Source of the DNA: Photobacterium sp. GB-56
GTDB lineage: Bacteria > Pseudomonadota > Gammaproteobacteria > Enterobacterales > Vibrionaceae
Assembly: GCF_003026105.1 (NCBI RefSeq)
Contig: NZ_PYNW01000003.1
Span: 124,001 to 188,000, forward strand
Direction: 5' to 3'
Length of the DNA: 64,000 nt
Position numbers and translations under genes: made by a program. This document shows, one piece after another, positions 35,333 to 45,700 of this stretch; the first letter of the stretch is position 1, and every line of letters starts with the position of its first letter. The notes beneath the pieces are model-generated. The model was not told the origin of the DNA, did no database searches, and saw nothing but the letters and a program-made list of their open reading frames with translations.

Positions 35333-36712
35333 CTACAGCCCGTGAGATGCTAGCAAGTTATGGGTGTACATTGAGATACTAGCCCAGATTCGGGTGAACC
35401 AGCCGCCTTGCTGAACACTGTTGAGCGCGACAAGTGGTTCGGTTTTAATAACTTTGCCATTATAAGTGACAGTCATTTCACCTAACTTTTCACCCTTATC
35501 AACCGGTGCTTTGATGTCATGGTCAAATTGGAGATCAGTTTTCAGACCTTTTTCATCAACACTTGAAGGAAGAACCAAGGTTAATGGCTTCTCAAGACCT
35601 AAAGAGACTTTATCTTGTTGTCCTCCCCAAACGTGTTGTTCAGAAAGTTTGCTGTTTGCTGCATATAAAGTGTCTTGCTTGAAGAAGCGGAAGCCATAAT
35701 TGAATAGCCCTTTGCTTTGCGCTGCGACATCATTCAGTGATTGCGTGCCCAGAACAACCGCAACCAACTTCATTGGGTTATCTGGCATTTGAGCAGAGCT
35801 TACCAGAGAGTACCCAGCGGCTTCTGTACTACCCGTTTTCATACCCGTCGCATATTGATAAGTGAACAATAAGCGATTGAAATTTGGTTGGCGGATATGA
35901 TTGTATTCAAAATACTTCTGACTGAAAAAATGAAAGTATTGAGGGTAGTCGTTCATGATGTGCTCTCCGAGAAGACCAAGATCATAAGCGGTTGAGAAAT
36001 GTGCTGGTGCTGGCAGACCCATAACAGTGGTGAAGTGGGTATTGTGCATACCTAACTTCACTGCCGTCGCGTTCATCATCGAAACGAATGAAGATTGCGA
36101 TCCCGCGACGTAATTAGCCAGTGTTACAGCGGCATCGTTCCCCGATTCAACAATCACACCCTGAATAAGATCTTTCACTGACACATAAGAACCGGGCTTC
36201 AAGAACATTCTTGAACCACCAGTGCGCCACGCGACTTCTGGTACGAGTACTTTTGAGTCAAGTGAGATTACACCGTCAGCCAGTTTTTGCTCAACAATGT
36301 ACATTAGCATTAACTTCGTGGTGCTGGCTGGGGCCATACGCATGTTGCCATTGTTGGATGCAATAATTTGTCCAGTGTTGGCATCGATTAAAATGAACGC
36401 CCGTGCTTTAAGACTAGGTGGGAATACGCCTGTCTGAGCCCACTTCTGTACCATAGTTTGTGGGATCCCATTCGCACCGCCGGCTTCTGCTGGAGCAGGA
36501 GGCACTTGCACATTTTCTGGGATATTGACTTTTACGTCGATAGCACCAAAGTTATTGAGTGGAGCTTTTGCTTCTTTGTATTGTGTTGCCGCATAGTAAT
36601 CACTATCAGGCATGGTGTTCGCCGCATCGTTGCTAGGCGTGGCAAATACTGTACTGGAGGAAAATAATGCAGCGATTGCTACTGCTAAGGAAAGCTGTTT
36701 AATAGTTGTCAT
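35333..36712 (-). CDS. dacA: D-alanyl-D-alanine carboxypeptidase (PBP5/6-type)
   Basis: The protein is about 459 residues from the ATG at 36712; an in-frame GTG at 36739 adds nine. A signal peptide ends near STVFA. The penicillin-binding motifs are SxxK in MAPASTTKLMLMY, SxN in VESGNDAAV, and KTG in YATGMKTGSTEAAGY. A C-terminal beta domain follows, then an amphipathic helix (GWFTRIWASISMYTHNL) that would anchor it to the outer face of the inner membrane. It trims the terminal D-Ala from peptidoglycan pentapeptides. It is longer than E. coli DacA (403) by an N-terminal linker of about 60 residues. Confidence 0.92.
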   Translation of the reverse strand: MTTIKQLSLAVAIAALFSSSTVFATPSNDAANTMPDSDYYAATQYKEAKAPLNNFGAIDVKVNIPENVQVPPAPAEAGGANGIPQTMVQKWAQTGVFPPSLKARAFILIDANTGQIIASNNGNMRMAPASTTKLMLMYIVEQKLADGVISLDSKVLVPEVAWRTGGSRMFLKPGSYVSVKDLIQGVIVESGNDAAVTLANYVAGSQSSFVSMMNATAVKLGMHNTHFTTVMGLPAPAHFSTAYDLGLLGEHIMNDYPQYFHFFSQKYFEYNHIRQPNFNRLLFTYQYATGMKTGSTEAAGYSLVSSAQMPDNPMKLVAVVLGTQSLNDVAAQSKGLFNYGFRFFKQDTLYAANSKLSEQHVWGGQQDKVSLGLEKPLTLVLPSSVDEKGLKTDLQFDHDIKAPVDKGEKLGEMTVTYNGKVIKTEPLVALNSVQQGGWFTRIWASISMYTHNLLASHGL

Positions 36713-36770
36713 AAGGGTTTTAAATTTACAGTTATTCACAAAAAGCGCGATATAAAAAAGCGATTAGATT

Positions 36771-37002
36771 GGATACTGACTTCAGCAGGTAATTACTGCC
36801 CGTTGAGTCTATCCATCACTACCACGGCAATGGTGAGTGCTTTTCCGTTCTATTCAGCTTTACGATGACTTTGGTCACGGACCGCATTATCCATAATGAT
36901 GTCCTGAGCGAGTGACCTGAATACTGTTGATAGCTATAACCAATCATGGTGCTTAAGCCCTGCCTTCTCAGCAAGTCATGCGTTCCCCGTATTGGTTATA
37001 GC
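36771..37002 (-). ncRNA. Candidate structured RNA between dnaJ and dacA
   Basis: Four consecutive hairpins can be drawn. GCTATAACCAAT/ATTGGTTATAGC is a perfect 12-bp stem with its arms at 36933-36944 and 36991-37002. GGTCAC/GTGACC with inner pairs lies at 36873-36917. CACT-ACCA/TGGT-AGTG lies at 36817-36839. GGATA-GACT/AGTC-TATCC enclosing GCAG/CTGC lies at 36771-36814. On the minus strand a T6 tract follows at 36754-36759. This could be a free small RNA or the 5' leader of dacA. It matches no RNA family I recognise. Confidence 0.4.
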
Positions 37003-37068
37003 CCTCGTATCTTGTCTACTTCTATCCTACCAGCTGAATCATTATGGAAACCTGAACGATAATGATGT

Positions 37069-37983
37069 TTATGCAGCAGCAAATTCGGCAAGTAGTTCTT
37101 TTTGACGTTCACTTAGGTTTTGTGGTGTTTCAATGACTAATTGAACAATTAAATCGCCAGTGTTGCCTTTACGATCTGTGACTCCTTTGCCTTTTAGGCG
37201 GAATTTACGACCGGTTTGTGTCCCTTCAGGGATCTTAAGGCTAATCGCACCATTTAAGGTATTTACTTCAATCTTGCCACCTAATGCAGCAGTCACAAAG
37301 TCGGTAGTCGCTTTACAATGTAAATTATTACCTTCGCGCGTGTAACGTGGATGAGGGCGAATATTCATTTGAATAAATACATCACCTTGCGGGCCACCGT
37401 TGATGCCAGGGTGACCTTTACCACTTAAGCGAATTCGACCGCCATCTTCAATGCCTGCAGGGATTTTGATATTCAGCTTTTTATTTACTTGGCTTGTGCC
37501 TTCAAATACGGGTAAATCAATAACACGAGATGCACCGCTAATTGCATCTTCTAAATCAATTTCCATGGTGTATTGAAGATCTTCGCCTTTTTGTGGACGA
37601 GTGGAATGACGGCTACCAAATCCTCCACGACCACCGCGAGCATTTGAGAACATATCACCAAATGCGCCACCAAAAATATCTTCAAAATCACCGTAACCGC
37701 CACCTTGGAAACCACCGTGATGACCGCCACCATGATGTCCACCGCCCATACCTGGGTTATCAAACGCAGCATGACCAAATTGATCGTAGGCTGTGCGCTT
37801 TTCTTTGTCGGTTAAAATTTCGTAAGCTGCTTTTACTTCTTTAAATTTGTCTGCAGCCGTTGGATCATCCGGATTTTTGTCTGGGTGAAACTTCATTGCG
37901 AGCTTTTTGTACGCTTTTTTAATTTCCTTTTCTGATGCCGTTTTAGCGACACCTAGAACTTCATAAAAATCACGTTTTGACAT
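37069..37983 (-). CDS. DnaJ-type co-chaperone lacking the zinc-finger domain
   Basis: The protein is 304 residues from the ATG at 37983 (MSKRDFYEVLG). The J domain (residues 1-70) has the HPDKN motif. A Gly/Phe/His-rich linker follows (GGGHHGGGHHGGFQGGGYGDFEDIFGG), then two C-terminal beta domains ending ERQKELLAEF. In canonical DnaJ four CxxCxGxG repeats interrupt the first beta domain; here the chain passes from VFEGTSQVNKKLNIKIPAG with no cysteine repeats. It stimulates the ATPase of the DnaK encoded just upstream. This is DnaJ domain order without the zinc finger, closer to a CbpA/type II J-protein, so a second zinc-finger dnaJ is likely elsewhere. Confidence 0.88.
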   Translation of the reverse strand: MSKRDFYEVLGVAKTASEKEIKKAYKKLAMKFHPDKNPDDPTAADKFKEVKAAYEILTDKEKRTAYDQFGHAAFDNPGMGGGHHGGGHHGGFQGGGYGDFEDIFGGAFGDMFSNARGGRGGFGSRHSTRPQKGEDLQYTMEIDLEDAISGASRVIDLPVFEGTSQVNKKLNIKIPAGIEDGGRIRLSGKGHPGINGGPQGDVFIQMNIRPHPRYTREGNNLHCKATTDFVTAALGGKIEVNTLNGAISLKIPEGTQTGRKFRLKGKGVTDRKGNTGDLIVQLVIETPQNLSERQKELLAEFAAA

Positions 37984-38134
37984 TAGTAACACCTCTTATC
38001 TCAACTGAGATAACTATCTGGAATATTCTTTGCTAATCATACCTAAAAACGATAGCTGATTTAAGCGTAATCAACGATTAAAGGCACAGATAGTTAGCCA
38101 AATTAGATTTACATTTTGTCTGTTGTTATTGTAG

Positions 38135-38166
38135 AAAAGGGCGAGAGATGTTGATCTCTTCGCCCG
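38135..38166 (-). terminator. Intrinsic terminator after dnaK
   Basis: On the minus strand GGGCGAAGAGAT pairs with ATCTCTCGCCC around CAAC and is followed by TTTTC, 55 bases after the dnaK stop. A second hairpin, GCTATCA/TGATAGC, lies between it and the stop. The dnaJ-like gene downstream therefore may be read only in part from dnaK. Confidence 0.75.
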
Positions 38167-38219
38167 TCTCTATTCGTTGCGATTGATTGCTATCAATGAT
38201 AGCAAACTATCGTGAGTAA

Positions 38220-40115
38220 TTACTTCACTTCTTCAAACTCTGCATCTACAACATCGTCGTCTTTTGCATTGCTCTGAGCATCAGCTTGTTGCTGAGTGTT
38301 CGCTTGAGTTTGGGCATGCTCCATCAGCTTTTGTGCTGCAGTCATCAATGCTTGAGTGTGTTTTTCAATGGCGTCTTTATCATCGCCAGATTTCACACTC
38401 TCAAGTGCAGAGATAGCTGCTTCAACGCTTTCTTTATCTGTTGCTGGTAAATTATCGCCTGCTTCAGTTAACTGTTTGCGTGTGCTGTGGATCATGTGGT
38501 CAGCTTGGTTACGCGCTGTGACCAGTTGTTCAAATTGCATATCAGCGTCTTTGTTCGCTTCAGCTTCTTGAACCATTTTCTCAATCTCAGCCTCAGTTAA
38601 ACCACCTGATGCTTGAATCGTGATTTTTTGTGCTTTGCCTGTCGCCTTATCGGTTGCTGATACATTCAATATACCATCAGCATCTAAGTCGAATGTCACT
38701 TCAATTTGTGGCATACCACGAGGTGCTGCTTGAATACCTTCAAGGTTGAATTGACCAAGTGACTTATTGTGCATCGCTTGCTTACGTTCACCTTGTAGTA
38801 CGTGAATGGTGACCGCACTTTGGTTATCTTCCGCCGTTGAGAACACTTGTTCAGCTTTGGTTGGGATCGTAGTGTTCTTATTAATCAATGCTGTCATCAC
38901 ACCACCCATGGTTTCAATACCAAAGGATAATGGTGTTACATCAAGAAGAAGCACATCTTTCACATCACCCGCTAATACACCACCTTGAATTGCAGCGCCC
39001 ATAGCAACTGCTTCATCAGGGTTTACATCTTTACGTGGCTCTTTACCAAAGAAATCAGCAACGGTTTTCTGTACTAGTGGCATACGTGTTTGACCACCCA
39101 CTAAGATAACGTCAGTGATATCACTTACATTCAAGTTAGCGTCTTTAAGTGCTGATTTTACAGGGCTTAAAGTACCTTGTACTAGCTCATCAACCAGTGA
39201 TTCCAATTTTGCACGTGTGATCTTAATATTCATGTGCTTAGGACCAGTAGCGTCCGCAGTCACATAAGGTAGATTCACATCTGTTTGTTGTGCAGAAGAA
39301 AGCTCAATTTTTGCTTTTTCAGCGGCTTCTTTTACACGTTGCATTGCAAGTGGATCATTGCGTAAATCAATACCTTGATCTTTCTTAAATTCATCAACAA
39401 GGTAGTTGATCATACGAGTATCGAAATCTTCACCACCAAGGTGTGTATCACCATTGGTTGCTAACACTTCAAAGGTTTGCTCGCCATCAACGTTATCAAT
39501 TTCGATAATAGAAATATCAAAGGTACCACCACCTAAGTCGTACACTGCGATAGTGCGATCGCCACCTTTTTTATCTAAACCATAAGCAAGCGCTGCTGCT
39601 GTTGGCTCATTGATAATACGTTTAACTTCAAGCCCTGCAATACGGCCTGCATCTTTAGTTGCTTGACGCTGTGCATCATTAAAGTAAGCAGGAACTGTAA
39701 TTACCGCAGCAGTCACTTTTTCACCTAAGTATTCTTCTGCTGTTTTCTTCATTTTTTTCAGAACTTCAGCAGAAACCTGAGGTGCCGCCATTTTTTGCCC
39801 TTTTGCTTCTACCCATGCATCGCCGTTGTCAGCTTTAACAATTTTGTATGGCATAACAGAAAGATCACGTTGAATTTCTTCGTCTTCAAAACGACGACCA
39901 ATTAAACGCTTAATAGCAAATAACGTATTTTCAGGGTTGGTTACTGCCTGACGTTTTGCAGGTTGACCAACTAAGGTTTCACCATCTGTATATGCGATCA
40001 CAGAAGCTGTAGTACGTTCACCTTCCGCATTTTCAATAACACGTGGCATGTCGCCGTCTAATACAGAAACACAAGAGTTAGTTGTACCTAAGTCAATACC
40101 GATAATTTTACTCAT
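38220..40115 (-). CDS. dnaK: Molecular chaperone DnaK (Hsp70)
   Basis: The protein is 631 residues from the ATG at 40115, with GAGGAAAAG upstream; a longer start adds five residues. The full Hsp70 plan is present: [18 protein letters not shown], the phosphate loop [25 protein letters not shown], the interdomain linker [10 protein letters not shown], a substrate domain, a helical lid, and the acidic tail [16 protein letters not shown]-driven folding of client proteins. It lies between ibpA and a zinc-finger-less dnaJ, without grpE nearby, suggesting a second, heat-shock-associated copy. That depends on whether another dnaK exists in the genome. Confidence 0.93.
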   Translation of the reverse strand: MSKIIGIDLGTTNSCVSVLDGDMPRVIENAEGERTTASVIAYTDGETLVGQPAKRQAVTNPENTLFAIKRLIGRRFEDEEIQRDLSVMPYKIVKADNGDAWVEAKGQKMAAPQVSAEVLKKMKKTAEEYLGEKVTAAVITVPAYFNDAQRQATKDAGRIAGLEVKRIINEPTAAALAYGLDKKGGDRTIAVYDLGGGTFDISIIEIDNVDGEQTFEVLATNGDTHLGGEDFDTRMINYLVDEFKKDQGIDLRNDPLAMQRVKEAAEKAKIELSSAQQTDVNLPYVTADATGPKHMNIKITRAKLESLVDELVQGTLSPVKSALKDANLNVSDITDVILVGGQTRMPLVQKTVADFFGKEPRKDVNPDEAVAMGAAIQGGVLAGDVKDVLLLDVTPLSFGIETMGGVMTALINKNTTIPTKAEQVFSTAEDNQSAVTIHVLQGERKQAMHNKSLGQFNLEGIQAAPRGMPQIEVTFDLDADGILNVSATDKATGKAQKITIQASGGLTEAEIEKMVQEAEANKDADMQFEQLVTARNQADHMIHSTRKQLTEAGDNLPATDKESVEAAISALESVKSGDDKDAIEKHTQALMTAAQKLMEHAQTQANTQQQADAQSNAKDDDVVDAEFEEVK

Positions 40116-40253
40116 AAATCTTTTCCTCATTGTATCGCATTGATTAGTTATTCTTATCTGAACTATGTTCGATATTTTATTGAGGATAAGAATGTTGTTG
40201 GTTGAAGTAATGACTTCAAGCCAAAGATCAATGCAATTTAAATATGATTTCCC

Positions 40254-40282
40254 GATAGGGGATGAATATAGTGAGCTATCAA
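40254..40282 (-). promoter_or_regulatory. Possible heat-shock (sigma-32) promoter of dnaK
   Basis: On the minus strand TTGATA (40282-40277) is followed after 15 bases by CCCCTATC (40261-40254), resembling the sigma-32 pattern CTTGAA-N13-17-CCCCAT. The match is partial; the location, about 140 bases before the dnaK start, is suitable. Confidence 0.4.
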
Positions 40283-40358
40283 CCTGTCGAATTTAGGTCG
40301 AAAAAAGGTGATAGCTCTAAATATGTTATCTACTCAAGGCTAATTAATAGCGTTGAAA

Positions 40359-40799
40359 TTATTCTTCAGTTGGCAGTGTTGCTGCTTTACCGATAGAAAT
40401 TTTACGTGGTTGCATTGCTTCAGGTACTTCACGTTCTAAATCGATATGAAGTAAACCATTCTCTAAGTTTGCACCAACAACTTTTACGTAATCTGCAAGT
40501 TGGAATTTACGTTCAAAGTTACGCTCAGCAATACCTTGATAGATAAAATTTTTGTTTTCTTCAGGAGCCTTAGTTCCTGTTACAACAAGCATATTTTCAT
40601 TTTGAGTAAGATCTAAGCGATCCTCAGAGAAACCAGCCACCGCCATTGTAATGCGGTAATTATTCTCGTCAGTTTGCTCGATATTGTACGGAGGGTATCC
40701 GGTTGCCTGTGCTTTGTTGTTGCTTGCTTCAACGAGGTTGAATAAGCGATCAAAACCAATAGCGTGGCGGTATAGGGGAGTGAAATCTACATTACGCAT
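40359..40799 (-). CDS. ibpA: Small heat-shock protein IbpA (Hsp20)
   Basis: The protein is 146 residues from the ATG at 40799 ([20 protein letters not shown]), matching the E. coli IbpA N-terminus. The alpha-crystallin domain spans about residues 35-125, with [19 protein letters not shown], the long [21 protein letters not shown] stretch, and [13 protein letters not shown]. It holds unfolding proteins for DnaK refolding, fitting the dnaK and dnaJ genes downstream. The 5' leader carries a ROSE-type thermometer that masks the ribosome site. Confidence 0.92.
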   Translation of the reverse strand: MRNVDFTPLYRHAIGFDRLFNLVEASNNKAQATGYPPYNIEQTDENNYRITMAVAGFSEDRLDLTQNENMLVVTGTKAPEENKNFIYQGIAERNFERKFQLADYVKVVGANLENGLLHIDLEREVPEAMQPRKISIGKAATLPTEE

Positions 40800-40804
40800 A
40801 ATAA

Positions 40805-40827
40805 CTATCCTCAATAATAAGCAATAG
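40805..40827 (-). promoter_or_regulatory. ROSE-type RNA thermometer over the ibpA ribosome site
   Basis: In the transcript, CUAUUGCU pairs with the ribosome site AGGAUAG around an eight-base loop: CUA/UAG plus UUGCU/AGGA with the bulged G. UYGCU opposite AGGA is the signature of ROSE elements in small heat-shock gene leaders. It would melt on warming and expose the AGGA six bases before the ATG. Confidence 0.8.
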
Positions 40828-40973
40828 TCTTAGTGTCGACAGAAGGTATATAAAGTTGTCGTTTATCACTAAGTGGATCTGTCTAAGATCCGTAAAAACA
40901 AAACTAATAAGGGTTTCCCTAATAAGGCGAATCTCATTAGTATCCTGAACTCCATTTGGCAGTTCGTGTAATT

Positions 40974-41002
40974 AATATATGCTTCCGGAGTTATTCGGTC
41001 AA
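40974..41002 (-). promoter_or_regulatory. Sigma-70 type promoter upstream of ibpA
   Basis: On the minus strand TTGACC (41002-40997) and TATATT (40979-40974) are separated by 17 bases. It would give a leader of roughly 165 bases to ibpA. A separate heat-shock promoter was not identified with confidence. Confidence 0.6.
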
Positions 41003-41456
41003 TACTTTTTAATAAGTTTTTCTAATCTTTTTTATGGTTGGCGTGTAACTGATTGATTTCACAAGTTAACCAACACTAAAAAAGTTTAGCTGCTATCTCA
41101 ATATTGACGATTTACACCTTTAATAAACGTAAATTGGTTTATTCAAATGGTGTCTCTAAACAAGAAATAAGGGCAGGAAAGTGATTTTCAAGGGGCTGTA
41201 ATGCGTAAAGTTCAACCTTTTATTACTTGGATTAATCGTTTTAAAACTTCGGTGTGTGGCAGATAAAGTAGTGATGATAGATCACATAATTGACGGTGGA
41301 ATGTGTAAATGTTCAAAAATATGAATGACATAGTGAACAAACTCACACTCTATTACGTACGGATTAATATTACGTTTCTACTTTTGAGCATTCATCTATG
41401 CTCTACAATTGAAACAAGATCTGATTATTGAAATGCGCTGATTAGGGATTAAAAGC
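41003..41456. other. Intergenic region between ibpA and the efflux operon
   Basis: About 450 bases, AT-rich, between divergent units. It should contain the promoter of the rightward efflux operon. No regulator-binding site or gene could be supported. Confidence 0.4.
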
Positions 41457-42698
41457 ATGCATGTAATGGTAAGACGATTACTACCTGTGGTTATTATCGC
41501 GATATTTATTGTGGCATCAGTGTTGTTGATAAACACCAAGAAACGGCCAGAGCAGCAAAAAGTTACAGTGCAGCCTCCTGTTTTAGAAGTCATTAAAATA
41601 CAAAAACAAGATGTGCAACTTACCGTAGGTTCATATGGAATTGTTGAACCCAAGCAAAAAGCAGAAGTTGTCTCTGAAGTCGTCGGTTCGGTCAAATACA
41701 TTTCTCCTGATTTTGCTGTGGGCAAGTTCGTTGCAAAAGGAGAGTTATTAGCACGTTTAGATGATAGCGACTATCATGCCGATCTTGCTCAAGCTGAAGC
41801 GACATTGGCACAAGCACAAGCGAAATTAAAAGAAGAAATTGCGCGAGGGAAAGTCGCTAAAAAGATCTTACATGATGTATCTGTGAATAAACAAACCTCT
41901 CTTGGTTTACGTGAACCGCAACGCAAACAAGAAGAAGCCAATGTAAAGTTTGCACAAGCGGCTGTAGAGCGTGCTAAACGTAATCTGACTAAAACAGAAA
42001 TACGTGCTCCTTTTGATAGTTTAGTGACAGCGAAAGAAATCAATATCGGTAGTTATGTAACGAAAGGTAAGTTAATTGGCGAGTTGTATGGTACTCAAAC
42101 GGCTGAAATTCGTTTACCTATCACGCCGCAATCGATGGCTTATCTTGATTTACCTCGTCTTGAAACCACAAAGATCACCTTAGAATCTCAATATAACGAA
42201 GTGAAAGTGATTCATTGGGCGGCACAGTTAGTACGTAATGAAGGTGTAATTGATAAAGATAATCGAATGATTTATCTCGTCGCAGAAGTCAACGACCCTT
42301 ATAACCGTCATACATCCCTCGTTAATAACACATCTTCTTTTTCATTACCTATTTTGCAATTTGGTACATTCGTAACAACAAAGATCCAAGGGCGAAAAGT
42401 CAGTGATGTGATTAAGTTACCGCGCCACGTTGTTCGTTCTGAGCAGGTCATTGTGGTTGATGCGGATAATAAAACCACAACTCGAAAGGTGCATGTAGTC
42501 CGTTCAGATAAAGAAAATGCTTATATTATCGGGGGACTAAAAGATGGAGAGTTAGTTTCCTTAATAAGCCCTGATAGCTTAATTGATGGTACTGAAGTTA
42601 CAACGGTGATGAGTAAAAGTTATTCCCCTGATATTTCACCACTAATGGCTGCCGATAAAAAAGTGGTAAATCCTAACGTCGTGAATAAGGGAGAATAG
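41457..42698 (+). CDS. RND efflux periplasmic adaptor (membrane fusion protein)
   Basis: The 413-residue protein has an N-terminal membrane anchor (RRLLPVVIIAIFIVASVLLI) rather than a lipobox. The adaptor domains follow in order: lipoyl half (VEPKQKAEVVSEVVGSVKYISPDFAVGKFV), coiled-coil hairpin (about residues 110-180, Ala/Gln/Lys-rich), second lipoyl half (TEIRAPFDSLVTAKEINIGSYV), and beta-barrel parts. It bridges the inner-membrane pump encoded next to an outer-membrane channel. Two bases separate it from the pump gene. No outer-membrane factor is present here, so TolC or another channel is presumably recruited. The transported compound is unknown. Confidence 0.88.
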   Translation: MHVMVRRLLPVVIIAIFIVASVLLINTKKRPEQQKVTVQPPVLEVIKIQKQDVQLTVGSYGIVEPKQKAEVVSEVVGSVKYISPDFAVGKFVAKGELLARLDDSDYHADLAQAEATLAQAQAKLKEEIARGKVAKKILHDVSVNKQTSLGLREPQRKQEEANVKFAQAAVERAKRNLTKTEIRAPFDSLVTAKEINIGSYVTKGKLIGELYGTQTAEIRLPITPQSMAYLDLPRLETTKITLESQYNEVKVIHWAAQLVRNEGVIDKDNRMIYLVAEVNDPYNRHTSLVNNTSSFSLPILQFGTFVTTKIQGRKVSDVIKLPRHVVRSEQVIVVDADNKTTTRKVHVVRSDKENAYIIGGLKDGELVSLISPDSLIDGTEVTTVMSKSYSPDISPLMAADKKVVNPNVVNKGE

Positions 42699-42700
42699 CG

Positions 42701-45700
42701 ATGAAAGAAAAAGGATTAATTGCTTGGTTTACCCATAATCATGTTGCTGCCAATCTACTCATGTTGCTTGTTATTTTAGGTGGCTTATTTTCTATTAGTT
42801 TAATCAATAAAGAAATTTTCCCCGCTTTTGCTTTGAATCGCATTATGATCACAGCAAGTTATCCTGGCGCGTCTCCTGAAGATATAGAACAAAGCATCAA
42901 CATTAAAATTGAACAATCGCTCGATAATGTAAAAAACATCAAGCGGATTGAATCTGTCGCTTCTCAAGGCTTGGCTTCATTGACTTTAGAGCTTGATACG
43001 GGAGCCGATCTTGAGAAAGTGCTAGATGATGTCAAACAACAAATTGATGCCATTACGACGTTTCCAGTCAATATGGAAACGCCATTGATCAAGCGGGCTG
43101 AATTTACCAGTAATGTCATGTTCATTTCGCTTTATGGCAATCTCAATGAAAGACAATTAAAAGAATATGCCAAACAAGTTCGAGACGATATTTTACTCGA
43201 AAGCAGTGCTTCTGACGTTGTCGTTTCAGGCGTAAAAGATTATGAAATAGCGATAGATGTCTCTGAAAATGCGCTAAGAAAGTATGGTTTAACCTTTGAG
43301 CAAGTCGCGAATGTTGTTCAACAGCGATCTATAGATTTACCCGGTGGCATCATTAAAGCTAAAGATGGTGATTTATTGGTTCGAACTAACGGTCAACTGT
43401 ATAGCGGTGATGCGTTTTCATCGATTGTTTTACGCACGCGCTCAGACGGTAGCCGATTATTATTATCAGATGTCGCCACTGTTTCAGACGGTTTTGTTGA
43501 AAATAGGGTTTTAAATCGTTTTAATCGCCAACGAGCCGCAGTTATTCAAGTACGAAACTTAACGGATGAAGATGCGACTAAAATCTCACATCAAGTCAGT
43601 GAGTATATAGCCAAAAAGCAAGCTCAATTACCTTCGGGTGTCTATCTCGACACCTGGGGAGATATGTCACATTATTTGGAAGGGCGTTTGAATATGATGC
43701 TTTCCAATATGCTATATGGTGGCATATTAGTCTTTGTTATTCTTGCTCTTTTTCTTGATATACGCGTTGCGTTTTGGGTCATATTAGGGATCCCATTTTG
43801 TTTCCTTGGTACGCTTTTGTTTATGCCAACGCCGTTTATTGCGGTATCAATTAATCTTATCTCGCTGTTTGGTTTTATTTTAGTGCTAGGGATAGTTGTT
43901 GATGATGCAATAGTGGTGGGAGAAAGTGTTTACAGTGAAATTGAAGACAAAGGGCAAGGCATTGATAACGTTATAGCTGGGGCGAAGAAAGTCGCTATTC
44001 CTGCAACATTTGGCGTCTTAACGACCATGGCGGCGTTTATCCCCATGTTGATTTCGGATGCGCCTCGCACTGAGTTTTTCAAAGCTATCGCATGGATTGT
44101 ATTGCTGTGTTTAAGCTTTTCTTTGATAGAGTCAAAACTTATCCTTCCTGCACATTTAGCGCGTATGCGTTTAACGCCGCGGAGCAAGACACCTCATTTA
44201 CTTTCACGCTTAAAATTGCGTTTTAACAATGCAGTCGATCGGTTTATAAATTATAACTATCGTCGATTTATTACCCTGTGTACGAGGCATCGCTATAGTG
44301 TCTTAGCGACGTTTTCTGGCATCTTAATGCTTGCTATCGCACTTGTGGTAAGTGGCCAATTACGATGGGTCTTTTTTCCTAATCTTCCATCTGATTATAT
44401 TCAAGTAAATGTAGATATGGATGTGTCTTCTTCTGATGAAAATAACGCGCGTGTTGCGGCTCAAATAGAAGATGCATTGTATCAAGCAGATGCCAAAATA
44501 TATCAAGAGCTGGGTGTGAATGTGGTAAAACACACTTTTATGAATATGGCGAATCGGCAAGATTTATTTATCTTAGCCGAGCTCCATAAAACAGAAACGT
44601 TACCGATCAGTAGCTTTGAAATATTAAAACAATGGCAAGCACAAATGCCACCTTTGGTCGGAGTGAAAAATATTACCTATGATGCCTCGATTGATCGTAA
44701 GCAAAGTGATTTACAGTTTAGTTTAAAAGGCGAAAATTTAACGCAACTTGCTGCCGCATCGAAAGCAATGCAACAACTGTTATCTGAGTATGATGGCACG
44801 TTAAATATTAAAGATGATCTCTCATCACCAATACCAGAAGTGAAATTACAATTAACCGCAGTAGGGGAAGCATTAGGCTTATCATTATCAGCATTAGCCA
44901 ACCAAGTTCGTCATGCTTTTTTTGGTTACGAAGCACAGCGTGTTTTGCGTAATAATGAAGAGGTTAAAGTCATGGTGCGTTATCCGCAACAAGAACGCAG
45001 TACGATTGGATATTTGGAGAATATGAAGGTGAGATTACCAAGTGGCAAGTTTGTCCCTTTTACTGAGGTTGCCACGGCTAATATTGAATCTTCTTATACC
45101 AGCATCAATCGGGTTGATCGAAAACGATCTGTGATTGTGTCTGCCAATGTTGATAAAGCACAAACATCACCGTCTGAGATCTATAATGATATTCTGACAA
45201 ATAAACTCGATACATTACAACAGCAATACCCTGATATTAAGATAGCGTTAGATGGTCGAGCAAAAGATGAAAAAAATACCAAAGGTAGTTTAATTCGTGA
45301 TGCTTTACTGGCTCTTCTCACTATATTCGCTTTAATGGCGATTCCGCTGCGATCTTATAGCCAGCCATTGATTATTATGTCTGTGATCCCATTCGGTATT
45401 ATCGGCGCAATAGCTGGGCACTATATTGCTGGGCTTACCCTTAATTTACTCAGTGTGTTTGGAATTTTGGCGTTAGCTGGGGTTGTGGTCAATGACTCGT
45501 TAGTGTTAGTTACCTTTATTAATCGAGCATTAAAGCAAGGCGTTGACTTACAACAAGCGGTTATTGATGCGGGGTGTGCACGATTTAGGGCGATTGTATT
45601 AACGTCATTAACGACCTTTTTTGGTCTCGCGCCTATTTTATTAGAAGATAGCTTACAAGCACAGATCGTGATCCCGATGGCAACATCATTAGCCTTTGGG

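Noticed and set aside
36873..36917. A thiamine pyrophosphate riboswitch, suggested by GGATAATGC on the minus strand
   Set aside because: The short word is shared by chance; the other conserved TPP segments (CTGAGA, ACCC) are absent and dacA is not a thiamine gene.
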